Source of the DNA: a bacterium
GTDB lineage: Bacteria; Krumholzibacteriota; Krumholzibacteriia; JACNKJ01
Assembly: GCA_014382085.1 (NCBI GenBank)
Contig: JACNKJ010000170.1
Span: 1-7,480, forward strand
Length of the DNA stretch: 7,480 nt
Reading direction: 5' to 3'
Part shown: positions 1 to 6,921 of the stretch, in pieces
Layout: every line of letters begins with the position of its first letter
Position numbering within the stretch: the first letter of the stretch is position 1
Made by a program: the position numbers and the translations under genes
Notes under the pieces: model-generated
What the model saw: only the letters and a program-made list of their open reading frames with translations
What the model was told of the DNA's origin: nothing
Databases searched by the model: none

Positions 1-3000
1 GCTTGATGGCCCGGCTGCAAATTTTCGTAGACGAAGTTCAGAGCTTGTTCGCGTTCGGGCAAGCCCGTGTCCGGATCGATTTCGGTGCCGAATGGCCACT
101 CGAAATTGGCGTTGTCTTTGGAGTTGATGACCTCCACGCGGAAGTCCTCACCGGGGAACACCTCCGCGGGCATCAGCGTGTGGCCGTCTTCGGAATCCTG
201 CAGACCATGGCTCTTCCAGCGATTACCCACAATTTTGATGGTCGCGACTTCCAAAGAGTTGAATGGAATAGACGGATTCTGACCCGGCCGGTTCATGCCC
301 TCCACCCAGAACCTGAAGTACTTGATGCGGCTCCAGTCGGGTTTGTCAACGCCGGTACTGCGAATTTTCGCATCGGACAGATTCAAGCGATACAGACGCC
401 AGGCCTTGTTGCCCTCCGGCGGCGCTCCGGTTTCTTCTTGATAGACTTCCACCATGTCGATGAGAGCCGCGTCGGCCAGGTCCACCGAGAAACTGTAGTA
501 GTTGTTCCGCTGATCCAAGCCCTCGTCGCCGTCCAGATCTTCACTGTCCATGCGACGATTTCCTTCAAGCCCGTTCACCTTGAAGTAGGCGTCGGGATAG
601 CTGTCGCTCTGCTTCACCGGATCGTAGTTGTCGCCTGCGGGGTCCTCACCGCCGTCGCCATCGGCCCAGGGCAGATCATCTACCGCGGGTTCGTTAAGGT
701 CGAAGGCACCGTCGAGGCCCGTGTCTTCCTCGAGTTCATCGAACACCGTTTTGTTAAAACGATCCTCGGTGTCGAAAACATTCTGCTCGGGGTTGTAATA
801 ATCCTCGTCGATCTCACCCATGTCGAAATGGATGCGACCCAGGCGGAAATTCTCATCCTGCTGGAAGTCGTTCACCCATATTTCCAAATACTCGGCTTCG
901 GAAAAGTCCAGACCCTCGCCTTTGAATCCGCGCATGAGTCCGGCCCAAATACCGTCGCCGATGGCCTGGTTGGCCTGGTCGGCTTCGTCCAAAGATGGGT
1001 AGTACTGGACATCATCCGGATTCAGATTCACGGGAATTTCAAGACGCAGCACATCCACCGTTTCGTTGCCTTCCTGCTCGGCGAGGTTCAGATTGAAGTC
1101 TCGACGGAAGGTGGTTTGCTGGGGATGGAACCAGTAGTAGGCCTTGGCTCGATTTCCCGGATCGGTGGGAATGTCGATGCCGCCCAGGTTGCTGATGAAG
1201 TCGAAGGGCTCACTGGAAGTCACCCACTGGCTACGATGCAGACTGAGATCGTCGGCGTCCTCCACGCCTTCCATGTCGTCCAGGTAGCTGAAGCCTTCTA
1301 TGTTCGGATTGGGAAAACTCACGGCCAACTCGCCCGATAGACTCACCGTGCTGTTCATATCGGTATCGACCTGAGGCAGCAGGTTCACCGCGCGCGTGAG
1401 GAAATCGGGTTGAGCTTGATAGTTACCCAGGAGGTTGCCCACAACATTGCGCGTAGACTCCTCCCCCAGACGCGGACGGCGTGATCCGCTGTGCTTGGAC
1501 TCGTAGAGCCAAGAGCTGGACAGCTTGCTCTTATCGCCCAGGTTATAGGTACCATGAACTCCCAGCAGACTGCTTTTGCCTCCGCCTACCAAGGGTCGAT
1601 ACTGGTATGTGATGGAAATGCTGCTGTCCACATTGAGTTGAGAAGCCGCCTCGCCAATGAGTTCCACCTCGCCCGAGAAATAGTCGATGCGATAGTCCGT
1701 GCCGCGAGCGAGTTCGCGCCCATCCAGCACCACCGATTCGCTGCCCTCCAGAATGTCGAAGGCGTTCAAGTTGAAACGACTCGAAGCCGTTGCGCTCTTG
1801 AAGCGAATCTGAAAACGATTGTAGATGGGATCACGGCTGAGCTCACGATGCTCCACGTTGTAGAGATCGGGGTTGCGATCGATATCGTCCGGATCGAGGT
1901 AGAAACTATCCACGCTCGTGGCCGTCCAGGCGTAGACCGCATCCACCGGCGGGTCGAATGCGTGAGCGGCAGGCAAGCGCAGGAGCCCGTTCTCGGTGTC
2001 CACCCAGGCTTGGTCAACCTTGTTGTCGTGACCGAACTGCACATTGCTGGCACCGTACTGATCAAGTCCAAAAATCTGCAGGTAGGGAAACTGCGGAAAG
2101 CCCTCGGGGAAGCTGGGATCGATGCGCGTGGACACGCGATGGATCTCAACCTCCAGGGTGCTGTAATCGATGTTTCGCCCCCCCAAGCTGTAGATGTTGC
2201 GCATCATGTAGTCCCAGGTGGGCGACTCGGGCGTGTAGGCCTCGGGTTTGATGAGCTCGAAGGTGAGCGTGTCGGGATTTTCGGAAAGCCAACCCTCGGC
2301 CTGACTGATATCGAAGTCGCCGATGATGATGGAATCTCCATTGGAGTTTCCCGCCATGTAGCTTGCGGCGAGAATGTCCGATTCTCCCAGTGAGTAGTTC
2401 AGCCAGATGCCGATGAAGTTGTTGTCCTGATCCACAAGCTGCCTGTAGTCGTACTCGGGATCGAGAAGGCGGAAAGATTTCACCTCGGTGGGCTCGCCGT
2501 CCGGGCCGTCGTCCAAACCGTCGCCTTCCAGGTCGGCCATGGCCACGGCTGCGTACTGAATGTCGCCCTGGGCGTTCACCGGCGCGAAGTCTTCGACGAA
2601 AAGATTCAGGCGCCCCTTGTCGGGCTTGTAGGCTGAACTGCTGAAGGTTGAGTCGGGCAAGTCCAGGTAGAAGAATTGGTTGGCCAGGAAGTCGATATCG
2701 TTCACGTAATCGCTCTGAATCACCTGGCCTGTATTAGTGAACGTTTTGCTGGAAGTTTCGCCCTCCTGCTTCGAGGCGATGGCCGTGAATTCCAAGGGCC
2801 CCATGTCGCCGACGACCTTGATGCCGAAAAGACCCTTGTTGCCCGATGGGGCGCTCACCAGGCCGCTGGACGGCAGGCTGAGCTGGGTATCGCCCATCTC
2901 GATGCGATCGATGATCTCGTCCTCGTGGCCTTCGTATCGAATGCGAATCTTCTGACCTGCGGTACCCAGCGCCATGGAGTTATTCTCAACTTCCACATGC

Positions 3001-3758
3001 ACCTTTTCGCCCACAGTTCCGCTGAGCTTCACCGAAAGATCCTGTTTCATCTCCAGACGCGGGAAAAGCGACTGACCGCGGCCGGATTCATCGGTGACGA
3101 ACTTGTTGCTGTGAGTGGTCTCGCCGCCGAAACTGATGGTCTCGCGGCCTGTCACCGTGATGTTGCTCTTGTCACCCCGGCCCACGATGCGCTCCACACT
3201 CTTGGGCAGGGGAATAGGAATGTTGAAGTCGATCAGGCTGCCCCGCGCATCCGCCAGGGCCGCTTCTCTGCGCAGTGTGGCCGCCTTCTCGGCAAGGATG
3301 CGTTCACGCTCGCGCGCGCCCTGCCGCCTTAGGTAATCGTTCCGGCTCAGACCGTCGCGGGTGATGGGCCCGAAGCCGCGAGCCTCGGCGGCGATTGCCC
3401 ATGGGTCGTCACTCACGCTGAGGCCCTCGAAGTTTTCAAGAATGGCGGGCCGGCGAATCCACACGACCCAGTCGCTCTCGGGCAGAACGATCATGTTGTC
3501 GAGCCAATAGGCGGTCCACACGCGGCTGCGAGTATCGGGCGCCCACCAATGCCTCGAATGCATGCCGGGGATCCAATTTTCGTTTTGGCGGAGACGGGCG
3601 TCCTGCCAGGAGGCCAGAAGCCCGAATCGATGGGTGCTGTCTTTGGGAATGAAGTCCGTGGAGAGAGCGGGAAGCGGGAGCATCAGCAGACACAGGATTA
3701 GGTGCACTAATCCGCTACCGGAGCTGGCCTGATTTTTCAGCCGCCGGGGGTGAAGCAT
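1..3758 (-). CDS. sprA: SprA-family outer-membrane translocon / cell surface protein (N-terminal 1252 residues, 3' end outside window)
   Basis: The frame is open from ATG at 3758 to the left edge (1252 codons, no stop or frameshift). SprA is the giant outer-membrane beta-barrel that exports type IX secretion substrates in Bacteroidota, about 2400 residues in Flavobacterium, so roughly half is missing here. Residues 1-16 are basic/polar (PRRLK), 17-33 are hydrophobic and end in PALS: a signal peptide probably cleaved near residue 33. Residues 138-172 are a charged Arg/Glu/Ala helix. Family-like blocks follow: QSLFPRLEMKQDLSVKLSG (229-247), KIRIRYEGHEDEIIDRIEMGD (starts 270), GLFGIKV (309-315), ESVVLDGRELARGTDYRIDY (674-693), and the very SprA-like FSYLDDMEG (823-831). 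Residues 1072-1090 (SEDLDGDEGLD, then NNYYSF) match the family's acidic DGD...YYxY block. Start choice rests on the signal peptide and GAAGGG six bases upstream. It diverges from lptF. Family assignment is firm; a secretion role here is inferred from homologues. Confidence 0.88.
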   Translation of the reverse strand, partial: MLHPRRLKNQASSGSGLVHLILCLLMLPLPALSTDFIPKDSTHRFGLLASWQDARLRQNENWIPGMHSRHWWAPDTRSRVWTAYWLDNMIVLPESDWVVWIRRPAILENFEGLSVSDDPWAIAAEARGFGPITRDGLSRNDYLRRQGARERERILAEKAATLRREAALADARGSLIDFNIPIPLPKSVERIVGRGDKSNITVTGRETISFGGETTHSNKFVTDESGRGQSLFPRLEMKQDLSVKLSGTVGEKVHVEVENNSMALGTAGQKIRIRYEGHEDEIIDRIEMGDTQLSLPSSGLVSAPSGNKGLFGIKVVGDMGPLEFTAIASKQEGETSSKTFTNTGQVIQSDYVNDIDFLANQFFYLDLPDSTFSSSAYKPDKGRLNLFVEDFAPVNAQGDIQYAAVAMADLEGDGLDDGPDGEPTEVKSFRLLDPEYDYRQLVDQDNNFIGIWLNYSLGESDILAASYMAGNSNGDSIIIGDFDISQAEGWLSENPDTLTFELIKPEAYTPESPTWDYMMRNIYSLGGRNIDYSTLEVEIHRVSTRIDPSFPEGFPQFPYLQIFGLDQYGASNVQFGHDNKVDQAWVDTENGLLRLPAAHAFDPPVDAVYAWTATSVDSFYLDPDDIDRNPDLYNVEHRELSRDPIYNRFQIRFKSATASSRFNLNAFDILEGSESVVLDGRELARGTDYRIDYFSGEVELIGEAASQLNVDSSISITYQYRPLVGGGKSSLLGVHGTYNLGDKSKLSSSWLYESKHSGSRRPRLGEESTRNVVGNLLGNYQAQPDFLTRAVNLLPQVDTDMNSTVSLSGELAVSFPNPNIEGFSYLDDMEGVEDADDLSLHRSQWVTSSEPFDFISNLGGIDIPTDPGNRAKAYYWFHPQQTTFRRDFNLNLAEQEGNETVDVLRLEIPVNLNPDDVQYYPSLDEADQANQAIGDGIWAGLMRGFKGEGLDFSEAEYLEIWVNDFQQDENFRLGRIHFDMGEIDEDYYNPEQNVFDTEDRFNKTVFDELEEDTGLDGAFDLNEPAVDDLPWADGDGGEDPAGDNYDPVKQSDSYPDAYFKVNGLEGNRRMDSEDLDGDEGLDQRNNYYSFSVDLADAALIDMVEVYQEETGAPPEGNKAWRLYRLNLSDAKIRSTGVDKPDWSRIKYFRFWVEGMNRPGQNPSIPFNSLEVATIKIVGNRWKSHGLQDSEDGHTLMPAEVFPGEDFRVEVINSKDNANFEWPFGTEIDPDTGLPEREQALNFVYENLQPGHQ

Positions 3759-3764
3759 CGCAAA

Positions 3765-3770
3765 CCCTTC
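3765..3770 (-). promoter_or_regulatory. Ribosome-binding site of sprA
   Basis: On the minus strand GAAGGG lies six bases before the ATG at 3758. It supports this start: the frame stays open further upstream, so the reading frame alone does not decide it. The next in-frame candidates (GTG at codon 18, ATG at codon 26) would remove the basic n-region or break up the signal peptide. The site lies only four bases after a perfect stem-loop (3775-3793), so ribosome access could be affected by that structure. Confidence 0.6.
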
Positions 3771-3774
3771 GATC

Positions 3775-3793
3775 GGGACGGGCGCACCGTCCC
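3775..3793 (-). repeat. Perfect 7-bp inverted repeat (stem-loop) next to the sprA ribosome-binding site
   Basis: GGGACGG (3775-3781) pairs exactly with CCGTCCC (3787-3793) across a five-base loop. In the sprA transcript it would form a GC-rich hairpin ending four bases before the Shine-Dalgarno site. There is no T-run after it in either direction, so it is not a convincing terminator; a leader structure or protein-binding site is more plausible. The pairing is seen in the sequence, the role is inferred. Confidence 0.55.
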
Positions 3794-3810
3794 CTCGTGA
3801 GGACGGACCT

Positions 3811-3826
3811 GTCCCTATCCAGGGAC
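3811..3826 (-). repeat. Perfect 6-bp inverted repeat (stem-loop) in the sprA-lptF divergent region
   Basis: GTCCCT (3811-3816) pairs with AGGGAC (3821-3826) across a four-base loop. It shares the GGGAC/GTCCC core with the stem-loop at 3775-3793, and the nine-base word GGGACGGGC occurs in both places (3775-3783 and 3822-3830). The two arms could therefore also pair with each other in alternative folds. It may be an RNA element of the sprA leader or a DNA operator with two half-sites; the sequence does not decide. Confidence 0.5.
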
Positions 3827-3871
3827 GGGCTCCTTCCCCGTTTCCTGCCTCGAACCCCCTTGAAATTCCAG

Positions 3872-3900
3872 ACTATAAGGCAGGTCCAGCCCCGTCAGAA
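3872..3900 (-). promoter_or_regulatory. Candidate promoter for sprA
   Basis: On the minus strand TATAGT (3877 to 3872) is one base off the sigma-70 -10 consensus. Seventeen bases upstream is TTCTGA (3900 to 3895), only a weak -35 match (three of six). If used, it gives a leader of roughly 105 bases that contains both stem-loops. This is an otherwise GC-rich stretch, so the A/T-rich hexamer stands out, but the -35 is poor and the organism's promoter consensus is unknown. Confidence 0.25.
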
Positions 3901-3905
3901 AGGGC

Positions 3906-3934
3906 TTGTGACCTCAAGCAGGGGACCCTTAAGT
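3906..3934 (+). promoter_or_regulatory. Weak candidate promoter for lptFG
   Basis: TTGTGA (3906-3911, four of six to the -35 consensus) and TTAAGT (3929-3934, three of six to the -10 consensus) are separated by exactly 17 bases and sit about 40 bases before the lptF start. The pair is the best plus-strand arrangement I find in the divergent gap, but the -10 match is poor and chance occurrence is likely. Confidence 0.2.
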
Positions 3935-3966
3935 TAGCAAGAGCCCAGGATGCTGTCACGCAATAC

Positions 3967-3972
3967 AGAGGA
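3967..3972 (+). promoter_or_regulatory. Ribosome-binding site of lptF
   Basis: AGAGGA lies five bases before the ATG at 3978. It fixes the lptF start, whose product begins directly with the conserved short cytoplasmic 'LSDRYILR' stretch of the YjgP/YjgQ family. A competing ATG at 3950 lies in a different frame and has no comparable site. Confidence 0.6.
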
Positions 3973-3977
3973 CGCGC

Positions 3978-5378
3978 ATGCGATTGTCAGACCGTTACAT
4001 ACTGCGCAGCCACCTCGGCCCATTCTTCTTGGGCCTGGGCGTCCTCACCTTCATTTTCATGGTGGATATCATCGTCGACCTGCTCGAGCTTTTTCTGGTC
4101 AACGACGTCCCACTTCTGGTGGTGCTGGAGCTCATAGCCCTGAGTCTCGGTCATGTATTGGCATTAACCATACCAATGGCGGTGCTGGTCTCTACCCTGC
4201 TCGCTTTCTCGCAGATGGAGGCCGAGAATGAAATCACGGCCCTGCGTTCGGGAGGCACGAGTCTCTACCGCATCATCCTGGCGCCATTCTGGGCAGCGGT
4301 GGCACTGACCCTGTTCATGTTCCTCTTCAGCAACTATCTCCTGCCCGAGAGCAATCACAAGCTGAAGAATTTATTGCGCGACATTCGCAAGAAAAAGCCG
4401 GCCCTGGCCATCGATGCGGGGCGCTTCATCAGTGACGTGCCCGGTTATTCCATCTATGTGCGTGAGAAAAGCGACGCCAACGGCCTCATGCAGGACGTCT
4501 ACCTTTTCGAGGAGGATGACCATGGCGGCCCAAAGGTTATCAGTGCCCGGGAAGGCCGACTGCTAACCAGCGAAGACTCCAGTCTGCGCATGGAACTCAT
4601 GGACGGCGAACAGTTCGACGTGGATCTCAAGGAGCCCGAGGCTTTTCAGATCACAAGATTCGATCGCATGGAAATCATTCTGGAGGACGTGGACCGCGGG
4701 CTCAGACGGCGCGACTCCAAACACCGTGGCGACCGCGAGATGAGCGTGGGCATGTTGTCGGACAAAGTCGACGACGCCCGCGAAGATTTGGCCGGGATTC
4801 ATACGCGAATGAAACGGGAAGTGCAGGATGTCCTGGACATCACCTTCGGCATGTTGCTGCCGGACAGTCGTGAGGCCTGGCTTATCGAGGAAGGCTATAT
4901 GGCCGACCCTTCCGACAGCAGCAGCATAGTTCGCGGCCGGGGGCCCCCGAAGAAGGTGACGCTGGAAAAGAGCCTGCTTCGCACCCTCGACAACCTGAAA
5001 CTCAACACGGCCAGCGTAGAGCGCAAGGCGAGACGGCATCTTGTGGAGTATCATAAGAAGTTCTCCATTCCCTTCGCATGCCTGATTTTCATCCTGCTGG
5101 GCGCCCCCATCGCTATCAAGATGGGTCGCAGTGGCAAGGGCTGGGGCATCGCCTTCGCCATCCTGCTTTTCGCGGGCTATTACGCCTGGATCACCGGCGG
5201 CGAACAACTTGCCGATCGACGCTTCCTCCCGCCCTGGATGGCCATGTGGATGCCTAATATCGTGCTCAGCCTCTTGGGGATTTGGTTGCTATTTTGGACT
5301 AATCGCGAGTCGCGACCCTTCTCGCTTTTCCAGCACATTAGCGCATGGATCGATAAACGAAGGAGTCTGCCATCGTGA
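3978..5378 (+). CDS. lptF: LptF, LPS export ABC transporter permease (YjgP/YjgQ family), enlarged
   Basis: LptF and LptG are the inner-membrane subunits of the LptB2FG transporter, which uses cytoplasmic ATP hydrolysis by LptB to extract LPS from the inner membrane and pass it to LptC and LptA. The 466-residue product shows the family layout: cytoplasmic start RLSDRYILR, membrane segments near 15-37, 50-78 and 97-118, the coupling-helix-like MEAENEITALRSGG (80-93) between the second and third, a periplasmic beta-rich jellyroll (about 140-240), then three more membrane segments near 362-380, 388-405 and 420-440. HRGDREMSVGML (249-260) and EYHKKFSIPFACLIFILLGAP (starts 357) are family-typical. 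It is about 100 residues longer than E. coli LptF (about 366); the excess is mostly residues 260-355, a charged, helical-looking insert. LptF versus LptG is assigned by gene order and the EYHKK block; either name is possible. It overlaps the next gene by four bases. lptB, lptC and lptA are not in the window. Confidence 0.88.
   Translation: MRLSDRYILRSHLGPFFLGLGVLTFIFMVDIIVDLLELFLVNDVPLLVVLELIALSLGHVLALTIPMAVLVSTLLAFSQMEAENEITALRSGGTSLYRIILAPFWAAVALTLFMFLFSNYLLPESNHKLKNLLRDIRKKKPALAIDAGRFISDVPGYSIYVREKSDANGLMQDVYLFEEDDHGGPKVISAREGRLLTSEDSSLRMELMDGEQFDVDLKEPEAFQITRFDRMEIILEDVDRGLRRRDSKHRGDREMSVGMLSDKVDDAREDLAGIHTRMKREVQDVLDITFGMLLPDSREAWLIEEGYMADPSDSSSIVRGRGPPKKVTLEKSLLRTLDNLKLNTASVERKARRHLVEYHKKFSIPFACLIFILLGAPIAIKMGRSGKGWGIAFAILLFAGYYAWITGGEQLADRRFLPPWMAMWMPNIVLSLLGIWLLFWTNRESRPFSLFQHISAWIDKRRSLPS
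5360..5365 (+). promoter_or_regulatory. Ribosome-binding site of lptG, inside lptF
   Basis: AAGGAG lies nine bases before the GTG at 5375, inside the last codons of lptF. It supports the GTG start. With the GTGA stop/start overlap (5375-5378) it implies that ribosomes finishing lptF can re-initiate on lptG, which would keep the two subunits near the 1:1 ratio the complex needs. Confidence 0.7.
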
Positions 5379-6475
5379 AGATACTCGATCGCTATCTCCT
5401 TTGGCAGTTCATGAAATCCTGGGTCATCGCGCTGGGCAGTTTCATCATCGTTTTCGTGATAATCGACTTCTTCGAAAAAATCGGTGGCTACATCGACCGA
5501 GGCACCCCGGCCATGGTGGTGGTTCGGCTTTACCTTTACCAGATCCCCTACTTCGCCATGGTGGTCATGCCGGTCTCCATGCTTCTGGCCGCCCTCTTTT
5601 CCATCGGGCGCATATCACGAGACAACGAACTCACCGCCATGCTCGCCTCGGGTCGACCCCTCCTGCGCATACTCCTTCCCGTATTCGTCATGGGTCTGAT
5701 CATCAGTTGGGGCAGTTACCACTTCAACGATGTGGCGGTGACACGCAGCAACACCCTGCTGGAAGAATGGCAGGCAATCGACGAAGGCGAGAAGACGGGA
5801 AAGCGTGCCGAGAACAAGGACCGCATCAAGCAGGTGCTCAAGCGCGGCGAGGACGGTACGCTCTACTGGGGTGGAACCTATTCGGTGAAAGGGCAGTCAT
5901 TCACAGACATGGCTGCCATGAAATTCGACGGACCGCACTTACTGGAACTCACCGCCGCGGAGCAGGGCATCTGGACGGGGGAAACATGGATGCTCAAAGA
6001 CGGTGTTCGTCGCTCTATGGCCCGCGACGACAGCACTCTGAGCGAGGGAAATCACCATCGATTCGAGACTAGCCTCCTCACTGGCCCCGTATTGATTCCC
6101 GAGGATTTTCAGCGCGAGGAGAAGAAACCTGAGGCCATGGAATACAACGAGCTGAAGCGACATATCGAACGGGCCAGCCGCTCGGGTGAAAACGCCGAGC
6201 GCATGCTCGTGGACCTGCACATCAAGACCAGCTATCCCATGGCCAACTTTATAATCGTGATACTCGGTGCGGCTCTAAGCGCTACCCGGCGACGCATCAG
6301 CCTGGCCAGCGGTTTCGGCTGGACCGTGGGTCTGGCCTTCATCTACATCCTACTCCTGCGCCTGGGCCTGTCTTTGGGTCATTCGCAGATATTCCCACCT
6401 CTGCTGGCGGCATGGGTGGCGAACATCCTGTTTCTAGTCGTGGGATTGGGCCTGATGGTCCGAGCGAGCCGCTGA
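5375..6475 (+). CDS. lptG: LptG, LPS export ABC transporter permease (YjgP/YjgQ family)
   Basis: This is the second membrane subunit of the LptB2FG lipopolysaccharide exporter. At 366 residues it matches the usual family length. It starts KILDRYLLWQFMKSW, the LptG-type cytoplasmic lead-in, followed by membrane segments near 15-33, 57-79 and 97-116. The stretch ISRDNELTAMLASGRP (80-95) is the conserved cytoplasmic loop thought to contact the LptB ATPase. Residues about 120-250 form the periplasmic jellyroll domain. YPMANFIIVILGAALS (287-302) opens the second membrane half, with further segments near 311-332 and 341-362. Translation starts at GTG inside the lptF stop (GTGA), with AAGGAG nine bases upstream, so it is coupled to lptF. 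The stop codon lies three bases from that of the convergent crcB, and I see no terminator between them. Confidence 0.9.
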   Translation: MKILDRYLLWQFMKSWVIALGSFIIVFVIIDFFEKIGGYIDRGTPAMVVVRLYLYQIPYFAMVVMPVSMLLAALFSIGRISRDNELTAMLASGRPLLRILLPVFVMGLIISWGSYHFNDVAVTRSNTLLEEWQAIDEGEKTGKRAENKDRIKQVLKRGEDGTLYWGGTYSVKGQSFTDMAAMKFDGPHLLELTAAEQGIWTGETWMLKDGVRRSMARDDSTLSEGNHHRFETSLLTGPVLIPEDFQREEKKPEAMEYNELKRHIERASRSGENAERMLVDLHIKTSYPMANFIIVILGAALSATRRRISLASGFGWTVGLAFIYILLLRLGLSLGHSQIFPPLLAAWVANILFLVVGLGLMVRASR

Positions 6476-6478
6476 GCG

Positions 6479-6856
6479 CTAGATGAGTTTGGCGAGCATG
6501 AAGCCCGCCCACACTGCAAGCAGACCCACCACTACCTGCGCGGCCACATTGCCCAAGACCAAGGGCCAATTCCCCATACGCAGAAGTTCGTAGGATTCCA
6601 ATCCGAAGGTGGAGAAGGTGGTGAAGCCACCGAGAAGTCCGACGATTAGAAAAAGCCTTGTTTCCACGGCCAAGACTCCGCGCGCTTCTGCCAGTCCTGC
6701 CAACAGGCCGATGAGCAAGCATCCGACAGCATTGACGAAGAGCGTTCCCAAGGGTGGGCAGGCGGAGCAAGGTATGCGTCCCATGACCTCGCCTGCGCCG
6801 TAGCGAAACACGGAGCCGAGGAATCCGCCGAGACCGACCATGAGGATTTTAGACAT
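6479..6856 (-). CDS. crcB: CrcB/Fluc fluoride ion channel
   Basis: Fluc channels are small four-helix membrane proteins that assemble as antiparallel dimers and let fluoride leave the cell. The 125-residue product has the normal family length and the diagnostic motifs: GGFLGSVFRY (10-19), GTLFVNAVG (37-45) with the pore-lining Asn42, and GGFTTFSTF (76-84), the helix-break region with the phenylalanines and threonines that line the ion path. Membrane segments run near 3-20, 36-56, 66-90 and 98-122. Only one crcB is visible, fitting a dual-topology homodimer rather than the paired form of some Firmicutes. A less usual feature is Cys30 and Cys33 (CSAC) in the loop before the second helix. The ATG at 6856 is preceded by AGGCGG at a six-base distance. 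It follows the ahcY gene on the same strand but a hairpin stands between them; no fluoride riboswitch is recognisable upstream. Confidence 0.92.
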   Translation of the reverse strand: MSKILMVGLGGFLGSVFRYGAGEVMGRIPCSACPPLGTLFVNAVGCLLIGLLAGLAEARGVLAVETRLFLIVGLLGGFTTFSTFGLESYELLRMGNWPLVLGNVAAQVVVGLLAVWAGFMLAKLI

Positions 6857-6889
6857 TTCATTCCGCCTGAAGAGGGCTGCTTGATAGGA

Positions 6890-6916
6890 AGCCCCCGACC
6901 TTTCGGGCCGGGGGCT
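6890..6916 (-). terminator. Probable intrinsic terminator of ahcY
   Basis: AGCCCCCG (6890-6897) pairs with CGGGGGCT (6909-6916), and after one A/C mismatch two further G-C pairs close a small loop, giving a very stable hairpin 34 bases past the ahcY stop. On the minus strand it is followed by TTCCTATC, a poor U-tract, so termination may be incomplete and some transcripts may continue into crcB. The stem is seen directly; function is inferred from position after a stop codon. Confidence 0.6.
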
Positions 6917-6921
6917 GGTTC

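Noticed and set aside
3..1340. A 445-codon plus-strand reading frame and similar ones at 1491-2393 and 2676-3332
   Set aside because: They are antisense shadows of sprA in matching codon register. Their translations show no recognisable family, while the minus strand gives clear SprA blocks throughout.
3657..3758. SprA N-terminus as a lipoprotein signal (ILC around residue 23)
   Set aside because: The residue before Cys23 is Leu, which does not fit a lipobox (needs Gly/Ala/Ser), and the hydrophobic run continues past it to PALS.
3775..3826. Stem-loops as transcription terminators
   Set aside because: Neither is followed by a T-rich tract on either strand, and both lie between divergent genes where no transcript needs to end.
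5131..6072. A 313-codon plus-strand frame spanning the lptF-lptG junction
   Set aside because: It overlaps two firmly identified membrane-protein genes in another frame and its translation is Arg/His/Pro-rich without any family match.
6339..6770. Minus-strand frames overlapping lptG end and crcB
   Set aside because: They are out-of-frame shadows of crcB; the 125-residue CrcB frame carries all family motifs.
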